The position numbers and the translations under genes were made by a program. Shown piece by piece: positions 42,354-51,207 of a DNA stretch of 58,213 bases. The DNA comes from Candidatus Heimdallarchaeota archaeon (GTDB lineage Archaea; Asgardarchaeota; Heimdallarchaeia; JABLTI01), in contig JAUWKS010000017.1 of assembly GCA_030614005.1 (NCBI GenBank), positions 1 through 58,213 of the forward strand, read 5' to 3'. Numbering within the stretch: position 1 is the stretch's first letter; every line of letters begins with the position of its first letter. Below the pieces are notes generated by a model, which saw only the letters and a program-made list of their open reading frames with translations, was not told the origin of the DNA and did no database searches.

Positions 42354-43333
42354 ACAAAATCAAATAAGCTTTTTTGTCCTTTCATTTCGGACTTTTCTTC
42401 GCTTAAATTAACATACAAGCCAATCAATGAAGATAGATTTGTTGTATAATATGTTGCACCATTTTTTAAAACAAGGATAGTGCCTTTTACACCCACAATT
42501 TCTCCATTTAGCTCAAATGCATCATTTGCTATTTTCTTCACCAATGGTCGTGCACTAATTTTAGGTATATTTCCATGATAAGAATTGAGATAAGTAATTT
42601 CTTCAAGCTTATTTCTAGGCAAGAGTATTTCTGATTTCATTGAACTATAAATTTCATCAATTGCTCTATGCAGTTCCTCATGAATTTTATTCTTTCCAAT
42701 AGACTTTCCGAGGAATTTCATTTTTTGAGTTATCCGAACAGCTAAAGGTAAAGACAATTTTAGACCAATCTGGTGTTCTAAAGCACGAGGAGCAAGTCCA
42801 ACTCCTTCAGCAATACAAATTCCAGCATCGCTTCCTTGACCTAACCAGCGTCTAAGAGAATTCGTTGATGAACCAACTTTAATCTTACCAGCAATATGGG
42901 TCAAGTATACACACGCGGTTGTTTTCCAACAATGATCTTTTGCTTCATTACTTGACGGATGGCAGAAATCTCCTTGGCAGCTAGCACGACAAATGTAAAA
43001 TTCGTTAAATGAACATGATTGACGTTGCATTCTATTGCTCTCAACCAATTCACTTGTTGGACAGGGAAGATGTTCACCATTTGTTGAACTGAAACCAACA
43101 CAAAATTTTTTCTTAGGTTCACTCACTCGAATATTGAGATAATTTCCGGGAGTAAGATCATAAACTCGTTCTTTTCCATTTTTTTCATCATCAACGTAAA
43201 GAATGAATGCACCTGGTTTTGGTTTTAATTTCCACCCAACATGAACAACGAACTTTAACACACAAACAACATTCCTGATTTTTCCACTTAAATGTGCCAT
43301 CCATTCATTTAAAATAATTGCTTCCCATAACAT
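42350..43333 (-). CDS. DUF2797 family protein
   Basis: About 327 residues from the ATG at 43333. A longer open frame to 43486 would run through the divergent DHH gene and is rejected. Family features are a Cys-rich centre (HLPCPTSELVES, SCSFNEFYICRASC, GDFCHP, HCWKTTACVYL), then THIAGKIKVGSSTNSLRRWLGQGSDAG. The latter resembles a GIY-YIG-like or RNA-binding element, and a substrate-like LAPRALEHQI follows. Function is unknown; the cysteines suggest zinc. Only 47 bases separate it from the divergent DHH phosphoesterase gene, so the promoters overlap. Confidence 0.8.
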   Translation of the reverse strand: MLWEAIILNEWMAHLSGKIRNVVCVLKFVVHVGWKLKPKPGAFILYVDDEKNGKERVYDLTPGNYLNIRVSEPKKKFCVGFSSTNGEHLPCPTSELVESNRMQRQSCSFNEFYICRASCQGDFCHPSSNEAKDHCWKTTACVYLTHIAGKIKVGSSTNSLRRWLGQGSDAGICIAEGVGLAPRALEHQIGLKLSLPLAVRITQKMKFLGKSIGKNKIHEELHRAIDEIYSSMKSEILLPRNKLEEITYLNSYHGNIPKISARPLVKKIANDAFELNGEIVGVKGTILVLKNGATYYTTNLSSLIGLYVNLSEEKSEMKGQKSLFDFV

Positions 43334-43380
43334 AAATAAGAAAGTATAGTTCAAAATAAAGTTTAATTTGGTGTATATGG

Positions 43381-44364
43381 ATGGTTCAAACAGTAATAAT
43401 GTGTCATGGTGACTGTGATGGGATAACATCAGGAGCAATTGCATTAGCAGCAAATCCTGGTTCAAGGATATGGTTAACAAATCCAATAAGATTAGATGAT
43501 GATTTGAGAAAAATTCGAGATATACCTGAACGAATAATTATAACAGATATTGCCTTGAATGATAGATCAATTAAAAAAATTTTTGCTGAAATGGAACGAT
43601 TAACGAAATTAGGTGTTGAAATTATTTATATCGACCATCATCCTTTACCTAAAGGAATGCACTATAATAATATTCCTGCTACAACAGTGGTTCATCGAGA
43701 GGAGGGATGTGCAGCAGAATTAGCCTATCTTCATTTTGAGAAGAAATTAGGATGGGAACATAAAATCCTCGCTGCAATTGGTGCAGTAGGAGACTACGCG
43801 ATGGATTCTGTCTTTGCAAAAGAAGTATTACGTGATTTTGATGCAAGAAGCATCGCATTTCAAGCGGCAATAATTGTACAGGCATTGGGTGAAATTCCAA
43901 CTTCTGATGATTTGAATATGAAAAAAAGTATTATTGAAAGGTTAGCATTAGGAATGTTACCTAGCGATTTAAACAATCTCGTAGAAAAGGCATTACGAGG
44001 TTCTGTTGTTGAAAGAGCAGTTAGAGAATATGTTCACGAGCATGCAGAAAGTAAAAAGAATTTGGGTTATATTTTAGATATTCCAACAGGAGGAGGATTC
44101 AATGGAAAAGGAGCATTATTTGCTGCTTCAGTTAAAGACAAAGCTGTCGGTGTTTGTGGAAATACTAAAGGAAAAAAAATATCCATATCCATTAGACGCA
44201 GAGATGAAAATGTAGACCTTAATCTTGCTACAAGGAAAGCTGCAAAAGAAGCAAAAGGAACAGGCGGAGGTCATCCAGCAGCTTCGGGTGCAACAATTAA
44301 GTATGAAAACTGGGATAAATTTCTTAGCTTGCTAGACTATGAAATCCAGAAGCAATTGAAATAG
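43381..44364 (+). CDS. DHH/DHHA1 phosphoesterase (archaeal RecJ-like)
   Basis: A 327-residue phosphoesterase. DHH core motifs are CHGDCDGITSGAIAL (motif I), IITDIALND, the signature IIYIDHHPLPKG and AAIGAVGDYAMD. The DHHA1 domain ends in GTGGGHPAASGATI. It is shorter than the COG1107 protein and lacks zinc-finger, S1 and OB regions, so it is a different subgroup, similar to archaeal RecJ-like or GINS-associated nucleases. The substrate is uncertain between ssDNA/RNA and small (oligo)nucleotides. It is followed 12 bases on by the DUF362 gene. Confidence 0.88.
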   Translation: MVQTVIMCHGDCDGITSGAIALAANPGSRIWLTNPIRLDDDLRKIRDIPERIIITDIALNDRSIKKIFAEMERLTKLGVEIIYIDHHPLPKGMHYNNIPATTVVHREEGCAAELAYLHFEKKLGWEHKILAAIGAVGDYAMDSVFAKEVLRDFDARSIAFQAAIIVQALGEIPTSDDLNMKKSIIERLALGMLPSDLNNLVEKALRGSVVERAVREYVHEHAESKKNLGYILDIPTGGGFNGKGALFAASVKDKAVGVCGNTKGKKISISIRRRDENVDLNLATRKAAKEAKGTGGGHPAASGATIKYENWDKFLSLLDYEIQKQLK

Positions 44365-44376
44365 TAGGGTAGAAAA

Positions 44377-45156
44377 TTGATCACTCATATACTTAATAAC
44401 ACAAGAGAATTACAAAAAACACTATCAAATTGGCTTGATGAAAACTATGATGAGAAATTATTAGAGAATCAGAGAGTTTTTATTAAACCAAATATGGGGT
44501 ACCCAAAACCAGCACCATTTACTACATCAATTGATATTATTACTAGTACGATAAAAGTTCTAGCAAATGCTCATGCAGAAGAAATAACAATTGCAGAAGG
44601 ATCTACTAGCAAATCATCAGCGATAGATAATTTTCGGATAACAGGTCTTATCGATGCGCTAGAGGAATATGATGTGAATTTCATCGATATTGATACTTAC
44701 GAGAATTCAGAAGTTGTCTTAGATTCAGGTGTAAAACACTATCTCCCCAAGTATTTGCAACAAATGAATCTAAGAATTTCTATGCCAGTAATCAAATTTT
44801 ATGACGACGATGAAGGAAATACTTTTCTTTCAAATGCAATAAAGAATTTCTTTGGCCTCCCTCAAAAGAAAATGTACAAAATGAATGAAGATTCGTATAA
44901 GAGAGATAAACTACACAAAGATTTACATAAATCTGTTGCAGAAATCTTTCAAGCAGTGCAAAAGTTTGCTCCTTTTGATTTATACATTTGTGATGGGCTT
45001 AACATACTACGTGGAGAAGCTGAACATGGACAATCAGAAAAATGGGGCAAAATTCTCTTCTCAGATGATGCTATAAATGTGGACCTGAAAGTTCTTGAAA
45101 TTTTGAATAAAAAGCAACCTCGATACTTTGAGCATTTACTTGAAAGCAAAAAATAA
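44377..45156 (+). CDS. DUF362 family protein
   Basis: A 259-residue protein of the DUF362 family, several members of which are associated with Fe-S proteins. Diagnostic stretches are FIKPNMGYPKPAPFTTSIDII (residues about 36-56), ITIAEGSTSKSS, a central PVIKFYDDDEGNTFLSNAIKNFFG, and LYICDGLNILRGEAEHG. No ferredoxin cysteines are present. The start is TTG at 44377 behind TAGGGTAG. It appears to be in one transcript with the DHH gene; the connection is unknown. Confidence 0.85.
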   Translation: MITHILNNTRELQKTLSNWLDENYDEKLLENQRVFIKPNMGYPKPAPFTTSIDIITSTIKVLANAHAEEITIAEGSTSKSSAIDNFRITGLIDALEEYDVNFIDIDTYENSEVVLDSGVKHYLPKYLQQMNLRISMPVIKFYDDDEGNTFLSNAIKNFFGLPQKKMYKMNEDSYKRDKLHKDLHKSVAEIFQAVQKFAPFDLYICDGLNILRGEAEHGQSEKWGKILFSDDAINVDLKVLEILNKKQPRYFEHLLESKK

Positions 45157-45199
45157 AGAGAAAGAATGACAACCAAATATTAGTTGTAAATCATTTTTA

Positions 45200-46348
45200 T
45201 TAGCCAGCAGTTAAGGATAATAAATGTGGACCTGAAGCGTCATTTCCTGGGTCTACGAAAGTTATGAATTGAATATATTTGTAATAATCGAGATAGAATC
45301 CTGCTGTATGGGTATGAATGGGTTGACCTGGTGAATCAGATTGATAACCCAAATCGATTTCTGTTATCAATCCACTTGGAGCAGAGATACAAACATCTCC
45401 TGGGTTTGAGTTATACCACCAATCATCAATATATTCGTGACCCATCTCCCAAATAGAGGAGGTGCCATCTGTATACGTAATATTAAGAGTTAATGCAGTT
45501 GCTCCTACTGGAAACTCATCACCCCATGACCCGGCTAATCCTAAAAGAAAGAACTTTCTAGCTTTGAAAGGATTACTCGTTCTATTTATTTGTTGAACAG
45601 TTGGTTGTCCGGTTAAATTACCATTTGTTGAATGAAAAATAACTATTTTACCTGTAATATAAAATGGCACATAGGATGTTTCATTTATTACTGGCAAATA
45701 AACAGATTGACCTTCAAACAAAGGACCAAATTCATCTCCACCATTAGTATTATAATTATTTGAAGGCCAACCAGGTACATCAATTGATCCTTCTAAACCC
45801 CATGCTTGTAAATCAAAAGACTCAAAATCAGACAATAGGTCAGAGAAATCAGCCTCATCATTTAGCAATTTCCAATTGCTAATATAGGCATACTTTTGCC
45901 CTTTGTATTCGATTTCTAACCTATAATACGTTTGTTCAGCTATGGACAACACAATTTGATCGGTTCCATTAACAATCATTTCCTTTGGGCTTGAAGGAGC
46001 GACCATATTATCATTAGGATTTTTCAGACCCCAAGCTTCGTGTCTAGTCCATTGACTTTGAGTACCAAGGAGACCTTTTGGAACAGACCAAACATGAATA
46101 TTCAAAATCTCAATATTGTTTGTTCCGCCATTTGTAACTATAATTTTGATCTCATCGTATCTCGAATCTTTGTCTGTATCTCTAACGCTTTTCACAAAAG
46201 CAAAGAGCTGTGTATTATTAAAATATGGGATGACTACAAAGTAGACTAATGCAATTGATGAAACAGTTAAAGCTATAAGTAAAATAGTTGCAATAACAGG
46301 ACTTATTGCTTTTCTTTTTCTAATAATTTTTTTCAATGTTTTAAGCAT
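45200..46348 (-). CDS. Type IV pilin-like surface protein (first paralogue)
   Basis: A 382-residue exported protein. The N-terminus RKRKAISPVIATILLIALTV is the archaeal type IV pilin (class III signal) motif, after which a prepilin peptidase would cut and the helix would drive assembly or anchoring. The rest is a large beta-rich domain, far longer than an ordinary pilin. Its C-terminal part (KFFLLGLAGSWGDEFP, HEYIDDWWYNSNPGDVCISAP, IHTHTAGFYLDYYKYI, DASGPHLLSL) is strongly conserved with the next gene and resembles no family I can name. It may be an adhesin-like pilin or sugar binder. Confidence 0.8.
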   Translation of the reverse strand: MLKTLKKIIRKRKAISPVIATILLIALTVSSIALVYFVVIPYFNNTQLFAFVKSVRDTDKDSRYDEIKIIVTNGGTNNIEILNIHVWSVPKGLLGTQSQWTRHEAWGLKNPNDNMVAPSSPKEMIVNGTDQIVLSIAEQTYYRLEIEYKGQKYAYISNWKLLNDEADFSDLLSDFESFDLQAWGLEGSIDVPGWPSNNYNTNGGDEFGPLFEGQSVYLPVINETSYVPFYITGKIVIFHSTNGNLTGQPTVQQINRTSNPFKARKFFLLGLAGSWGDEFPVGATALTLNITYTDGTSSIWEMGHEYIDDWWYNSNPGDVCISAPSGLITEIDLGYQSDSPGQPIHTHTAGFYLDYYKYIQFITFVDPGNDASGPHLLSLTAG

Positions 46349-46469
46349 AAGGGGGTCACCATTAGACTTTGGGATATGATATTTTAAACATTATTAGATT
46401 ACACTATTATTATATTTACTACTAAAATAAATCCTTTCGCCTTGAGGTATATAAAAAAAAAGAAGATTA

Positions 46470-46504
46470 TTTTTGAGCTCGCTAATGAATTTCAAGCTCA
46501 AAAA
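46470..46504 (-). terminator. Terminator-like hairpin after the second pilin-like gene
   Basis: TTTTTGAGCT and AGCTCAAAAA form a perfect 10-bp stem around about 15 bases, just beyond the stop codon at 46511. On the minus strand the stem ends in a T run. Confidence 0.5.
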
Positions 46505-46510
46505 AGCTAT

Positions 46511-47662
46511 TTATCCAAAGGTTAACGATAGTAAATGTGGACCAGAGTCATCATTGTCAGGATCTGTAAAGGTAATTGATTTGACGTATTTAAAGTAATC
46601 AAAGTAGAAACGCGTTGAATGAGTATGAATATGTGCTCCTGAGCTACTTCCCTCTATTTGCCTTCCTAAATCTAATTCAGTTATCTTACCACCAGGTGCT
46701 GAAATACAAACACCTCCTGGATTAGAACCATAATACCAATCATCGATATAATCATGACCCAGAAGAAAAGAAACATACGTATTGTCAGTATATTCAAATG
46801 TAACATTCAGAGCCCAACTAGATGCAGGAAACTCATCACCCCATGACCCAGTTAATCCCAAGATAAAGAATTTTTTAGCTCTAAAAGGTGTAGAAGAGAA
46901 ATCTATTTTCTGTTGAGGTTCTCTAACAAAATCAGCATTATCAGATGGAAAAATGACAATCTCATTAGTTACCAAAAAGGGAATATATTGTGTTTCATTT
47001 AATACTGGCAAGAGATTTATTGACTGATTAACCAATTGATAATCACCAGTATCGTCAGTATAATAATTATTTGGGTTATTTTCTTCATCATCAACTGTAC
47101 CACCAAAACCAGCAGCAGTTAAATTAAAAGTTTCAAAACCAGAAAGCAAATCACTTAAATCTAGAAAGTCTTCACTTACTCTGACCCAGTCAGTTACAAG
47201 TGCATTTTTCATCCCAAGATATTCGATTTCCAATCTAAAATATGTTATCTCATAAATAGATAAACCAATTTGCGAGGTTCCACTTAGTTTCACAAAATCA
47301 ACTTCAGATGGTTGAATAAGCGATTCTGTTGGAGTATCAAATGTCCATCCTGTATGAGAAAGCCAAAGAGCTTGGTTTTGAATTTCAGTTTGAGCACAGG
47401 TCCAAATAGTTATTTGTGTAATATTGATATTTTTGGTTCCAGAGTTAACAAACTGAATTTCTATTTGATTATATAATGAATCCCTATCTGTATCAGATAT
47501 TTTTACTACGCTAGCATCAAGTTTAGTTGTATTGAATATTGGAACAACAACAAAATAAACAATTGCTGCTGCTGCAACTGTAAGCGCTATTAATAATATT
47601 GTAGCAACAACTGGACTTATTGCTTTTCTTCGAGTGTAGAGTCTTTTTATCTTCTTGATCAT
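46511..47662 (-). CDS. Type IV pilin-like surface protein (second paralogue)
   Basis: A 383-residue paralogue of the preceding gene, with the same plan. The N-terminus is RRKAISPVVATILLIALTV, followed by a beta-rich domain starting at VVKISDTDRDSLYNQIEIQF. The conserved C-terminal block is KFFILGLTGSWGDEFP, HDYIDDWYYGSNPGGVCISAP, GAHIHTHSTRFYFDYFKYV and DDSGPHLLSL. Start, length and end line up almost residue for residue, so this is a tandem duplication that has since diverged, mainly in the middle. Each gene is likely transcribed separately, as a hairpin lies between them. Confidence 0.8.
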   Translation of the reverse strand: MIKKIKRLYTRRKAISPVVATILLIALTVAAAAIVYFVVVPIFNTTKLDASVVKISDTDRDSLYNQIEIQFVNSGTKNINITQITIWTCAQTEIQNQALWLSHTGWTFDTPTESLIQPSEVDFVKLSGTSQIGLSIYEITYFRLEIEYLGMKNALVTDWVRVSEDFLDLSDLLSGFETFNLTAAGFGGTVDDEENNPNNYYTDDTGDYQLVNQSINLLPVLNETQYIPFLVTNEIVIFPSDNADFVREPQQKIDFSSTPFRAKKFFILGLTGSWGDEFPASSWALNVTFEYTDNTYVSFLLGHDYIDDWYYGSNPGGVCISAPGGKITELDLGRQIEGSSSGAHIHTHSTRFYFDYFKYVKSITFTDPDNDDSGPHLLSLTFG

Positions 47663-47792
47663 TTATAGATACCACCAATAAATTAGCATAATCGTTTATA
47701 GCAGTTCGTTCTATAAATATATTACACACTACTTCAAAATAAACTCTTCTAATAATGATAGTGTCTTGATGTAAAAACTTCTGAATAAAAAT

Positions 47793-48506
47793 TCATTTTT
47801 CTGCAATTATGAATAAATTGTGCAATGACTTTTTACTGGAAACGATTCTTAAATTTGCGTTTAGAATTAAATCTTCTAATTCTTGTTTCTCGAATAGATA
47901 GTAATATCTCATTATTTTTGTTTTGTCAGGCATTGTCCATGGAACAAGAACGTCCTTTTCTCCTTGATCAATGATTTCCTTCAAATCTTCCTTTTCAAAT
48001 CTAGGATGAGTTCTTAACCAGCAACTTACGAGCACACGTCCCTTACTTTGCATTATTCGAACAACTTCTTGAAGAGCTTGTTTTCTTTTCTCTTGACTAT
48101 CCAAATGGTGAAAAACAGCTATCATTACAATGCGATTAAAAGATTCATCCTTAAAAGGTAAAGAATCAATATCAGCATTAATTACACCTGATAGAAGTTC
48201 TGTTACAGAAGAGAGCTCATTTTTTAATGCTGTTTTCAAAATGTTAAAGGAGATATCCATGCCAATAGTGTCTATTCCTTTTTCCAAAAATATTCTTGAA
48301 TGACGTCCATTTCCACAACCTAAATCTAACGCTAGATTGTTTGTGTCTATTGTATCAATAAACTCCGTAACATCCCCCCACGGTGCTTTTCTTTTAGTAT
48401 CAAAACTTACAGCAATCTGATCATACACTTTTGAGATGGGTTGATATTCTTTTGATTTTTCTTCGGGAGGAGTCATTTGTAACATGAAAACCTTAGCAAT
48501 GTTCAT
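47793..48506 (-). CDS. Trm9-like tRNA wobble-uridine methyltransferase
   Basis: A class I methyltransferase of 237 residues. YDQIAVSFDTKRKAPWGDVTEFI is the Trm9/ALKBH8 opener. Motif I is ALDLGCGNGRHSRIFLE, with TIGMDISFNIL, the NADIDSLPFKDESFNRIVMIAVFHH region and, near the end, RYYYLFEKQELEDLI also matching. In eukaryotes Trm9 with Trm112 completes mcm5U at the wobble base; the archaeal substrate is likely a related cm5U-type base. No trm112 or elp3 gene is in the window. It diverges from the next gene across an intergenic RNA candidate. Confidence 0.8.
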   Translation of the reverse strand: MNIAKVFMLQMTPPEEKSKEYQPISKVYDQIAVSFDTKRKAPWGDVTEFIDTIDTNNLALDLGCGNGRHSRIFLEKGIDTIGMDISFNILKTALKNELSSVTELLSGVINADIDSLPFKDESFNRIVMIAVFHHLDSQEKRKQALQEVVRIMQSKGRVLVSCWLRTHPRFEKEDLKEIIDQGEKDVLVPWTMPDKTKIMRYYYLFEKQELEDLILNANLRIVSSKKSLHNLFIIAEK

Positions 48507-48589
48507 TTTAAATTATTTGTTGTTAAAAGGGTGTAAATTACATTTGATATAAAACAATATACTTAAGTTACTTTTTCCATAGTCTTACT

Positions 48590-48659
48590 TGGCAATGATG
48601 TGACGTACGGTCTCGCTAGTCTGTGCTGACAATGATCGAAATCTGGGGTAACTGAGCCA
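48590..48659 (+). ncRNA. Candidate C/D-box sRNA
   Basis: A G/C-richer island in an A/T-rich gap. A terminal stem TGGC (48590-48593) / GCCA (48656-48659) closes a C-like box ATGATGT (48595-48601) and D box CTGA (48652-48655). Inside are D' CTGA (48626-48629) and C' ATGATCG (48632-48638). The C'-to-D guide of 13 nt is normal; the C-to-D' interval of 24 nt is long for archaea, and D'-C' spacing is short. GATATAAAAC near 48546-48555 could be its TATA box. It would guide 2'-O-methylation. Targets were not identified. Confidence 0.5.
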
Positions 48660-48756
48660 TTATTACATTTTGAGAACAATCAAATAACAGTAGAAAAAAT
48701 AATAACCTAACTTTACTAATTAATTTTTAATCTAAAATACGAAGAGCTGATTATCA

Positions 48757-49776
48757 TTGGCAAAACCTTTCAAAGTAATTCAAGTCGGATTTGGACCCAT
48801 GGGTCAATTAGTAACAAAATTGCTTTTAAAACGAAAAAATATCGAACTAGTTGGAATTATTGATATAGCCAAAGAATTTCAAGAAAAGAAAATTAGTGAA
48901 TTTTTGGGTGCAGATATAGACTCTGATCTTAATGTCACTTCTGATCTTGAACGGGTTCTAACTAAGGATATTGATGTGGTGATTATTGCTACCTCATCGT
49001 TCTTTGAAAAAATTGCTCCAATGATACTTGAAATTGTAGGCGTTGGAGTAAATGTTATTTCACTTTGTGAACAATTGGCTTATCCTTTTGACTTTCATCC
49101 TGAACTTTCGAAAAAAGTCAATACTGCTGCTAAGAAACAAAATGCAACCGTTGTTGGTACTGGTATTAACCCCGGTTACTTAATGGAGCTTTTACCTATT
49201 ATGTTAACTGCACCTTGTGAGGTAGTAGAAAAAATAACTATTACACGAATGATGAATTCAAGTAAGAGAAGAATACCATTCCAAGTGAAAATAGGTACCG
49301 GATTAAATGAAGAAAAATTCGAGAAAAAAATGTCCGAAAAGAAAATCACATGCCATGTTGGTCTTGAAGAATCTATGCAAATGATTAATGCTGCTTTGGG
49401 TCTTGAACTTGATGAATTCATTGAATTACCTCCTAAAGCAATGATCGCTGAAAAACCATTTGTTTATGATAATATTGAAGTTCCAAAGGGACATGTTTGT
49501 GGTTTACATAGTCAAGGCATAGCCAAAAAAGACGGGAAAGAAATTTTGAAGCTTGATTTCATTGCTTATTCAGGTGATCACGAAGAATTTGATAGTATTG
49601 AAATCATTGGAATACCAAACATTAAGCAAATAATCAAAGGCGGAGTTCATGGTGATGTTGGAACGGCTTCAATGGTTGTCAATTTAATCCCCAAAGTAGT
49701 AAAAGCAAGGAGTGGATTACTTACAATGATAGATTTACCTGTTCCTTGTAACACTGCAAATATTTGGAAAGAATAA
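48757..49776 (+). CDS. Rossmann-fold dehydrogenase similar to 2,4-diaminopentanoate dehydrogenase
   Basis: A 339-residue NAD(P)-dependent oxidoreductase resembling dihydrodipicolinate reductase and 2,4-diaminopentanoate dehydrogenase (Ord). The N-terminal fold is VIQVGFGPMGQLVTKLLL with the second-strand acid in GIIDIAKE. The segments DVVIIATSSFFEKIAP, SLCEQLAYPF and VVGTGINPGYLMELLPIML match the Ord group. The start is TTG at 48757 behind GAAGAGCTGAT. Ord normally sits in ornithine-fermentation operons; none of those genes is here, so the actual substrate is uncertain. Confidence 0.72.
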   Translation: MAKPFKVIQVGFGPMGQLVTKLLLKRKNIELVGIIDIAKEFQEKKISEFLGADIDSDLNVTSDLERVLTKDIDVVIIATSSFFEKIAPMILEIVGVGVNVISLCEQLAYPFDFHPELSKKVNTAAKKQNATVVGTGINPGYLMELLPIMLTAPCEVVEKITITRMMNSSKRRIPFQVKIGTGLNEEKFEKKMSEKKITCHVGLEESMQMINAALGLELDEFIELPPKAMIAEKPFVYDNIEVPKGHVCGLHSQGIAKKDGKEILKLDFIAYSGDHEEFDSIEIIGIPNIKQIIKGGVHGDVGTASMVVNLIPKVVKARSGLLTMIDLPVPCNTANIWKE

Positions 49777-49790
49777 TCTACTTGAATATA

Positions 49791-49822
49791 CTTCTCTAGA
49801 GATTCGATTTCCTCTCGAGAAG
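49791..49822. terminator. Imperfect hairpin between convergent genes
   Basis: CTTCTCTAGAG and CTCTCGAGAAG pair with a single mismatch around a 10-base loop, followed on the plus strand by a CTTTTTC tract. It lies between the Ord-like and geranylgeranyl-reductase-family genes. Confidence 0.5.
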
Positions 49823-49835
49823 ATATCACTCTTTT

Positions 49836-51098
49836 TCAAAATTGAATCGTTGGGAGCAATTTAAATGCTAATTTAATCACAGCGGGATCTTTAAGCAACG
49901 ATAAAATTATTTCAGCTTGACTATCGATGTCGCCTTTCTCTTCTATCAATTTTCCCAAGTCATTTTCAACTGCGGTTTCAAATGCTCTATTAAATGCTTC
50001 ATCAGTCATTCTGTTTAGCAACCACCTAAATAGAGACATCGCTTTTAACTGATTTCTTAGAATAGCTTTCCACTGTGTATCATATTTTTTCAAAAATTTA
50101 CTACTATTATTATTCTTTTGAATAGCTAACGAAGCAACTTGCCCAGCAATTATTCCTGCTAATCCACCGGTGATAACCCCTCCGCCTGTTGTTGCTTTTG
50201 TTTGCCCTGCAGCATCACCTGCAACCATAACTCCGTTTGTTGAAGTTTTTTTCATTAAACCACTTACAATCACTTCACCGCCGTATTTTTTGATAATTTT
50301 TGCTTTTTGAAATCGGTGTTTTGTGATTGGATACTTTTTCAAGAAATAATTGAGTCGAAAAACAGCATCCTTATCTCTAGTTGCTAAACCAACCTTAGCA
50401 GTATTTTCCGAAATTGGAATGATCCAGGTAAAGAATCCCGAGGAGATAAAATTGCTAAAGTACATCTCTACAAATTGAGTGTCAAGATCAGAAACATTTT
50501 CAATTAAATACTGAAATCCTGATAATCGATATTTTTTCTTAGGTGGTTGAAATCCAATGCTTTTAGCTAATCTTCCCAATCTTCCTTCAGAAATGATTAC
50601 TATTGGTGCAGTCAATGATTTGATAGGGGAGGAAGGTTGTAATTTATTTTTGATTTTCATAGTTATTTTTTTGGTATTATTATTGTATTGAAGGTTAGTT
50701 ACTTTGGAATTTCTTAAAATTGTTGCACCGCTGTTTTCTGCTTTTGTTGCTAAATATTGATCAAACAGTGTTCTATCCACAACTAATGCTTGTGTTGAAT
50801 TTCTTTTCACAGTTAAGTTTGTACCATCTGGTGAATATATTTTCGCCCCAATTATCTTCTCACTTTGAACTATGGATTTAGGCAAGGAATCTAAACCGAT
50901 TTTTTTTAGACCTGTTTTACTTATTAGTCCAGCGCAGTGATCAGGAACACCAATTGTAGCTCTTTGTTCAAGTACGATTACTTCTGCCTTATTTCTACTT
51001 GCCTGAATGGCAGCTAAGGTTCCTATTGGTCCTGCACCAACAATTGCAATATCAGTTTCCAATGAAGATTCCACCTCATTTAGTGAGAATAAATTCAC
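49836..51098 (-). CDS. Geranylgeranyl reductase family FAD-dependent oxidoreductase
   Basis: A 420-residue flavoprotein. The FAD motif is IAIVGAGPIGTLAAIQA with the ribose-binding Glu in VIVLEQRATIG. The family motif PDHCAGLISKTGLKKIG follows (residues about 50-66), and a second FAD segment is GVMVAGDAAGQTKATTGGGVITGG. In archaea this family saturates the isoprenoid chains of membrane ether lipids, though several paralogues per genome are common and some act on other substrates. It is an alternative candidate for saturating polyprenyl chains made by the uppS product. Confidence 0.88.
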   Translation of the reverse strand: MNLFSLNEVESSLETDIAIVGAGPIGTLAAIQASRNKAEVIVLEQRATIGVPDHCAGLISKTGLKKIGLDSLPKSIVQSEKIIGAKIYSPDGTNLTVKRNSTQALVVDRTLFDQYLATKAENSGATILRNSKVTNLQYNNNTKKITMKIKNKLQPSSPIKSLTAPIVIISEGRLGRLAKSIGFQPPKKKYRLSGFQYLIENVSDLDTQFVEMYFSNFISSGFFTWIIPISENTAKVGLATRDKDAVFRLNYFLKKYPITKHRFQKAKIIKKYGGEVIVSGLMKKTSTNGVMVAGDAAGQTKATTGGGVITGGLAGIIAGQVASLAIQKNNNSSKFLKKYDTQWKAILRNQLKAMSLFRWLLNRMTDEAFNRAFETAVENDLGKLIEEKGDIDSQAEIILSLLKDPAVIKLAFKLLPTIQF

Positions 51099-51207
51099 GT
51101 GCTTCGTTAAAAGAAATTTGGTACAGTAGATATATTAAGTATAAATTTAAACATTGAAAAGAGTAATAAAGTGTAAATGTTTTTCTAAAATTGCGAGCGA
51201 AATAAGA

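Noticed and set aside
42350..43486. 378-residue form of the DUF2797 protein
   Set aside because: Its first 51 residues would be read through the start of the divergent DHH gene; they are hydrophobic junk with no family match.
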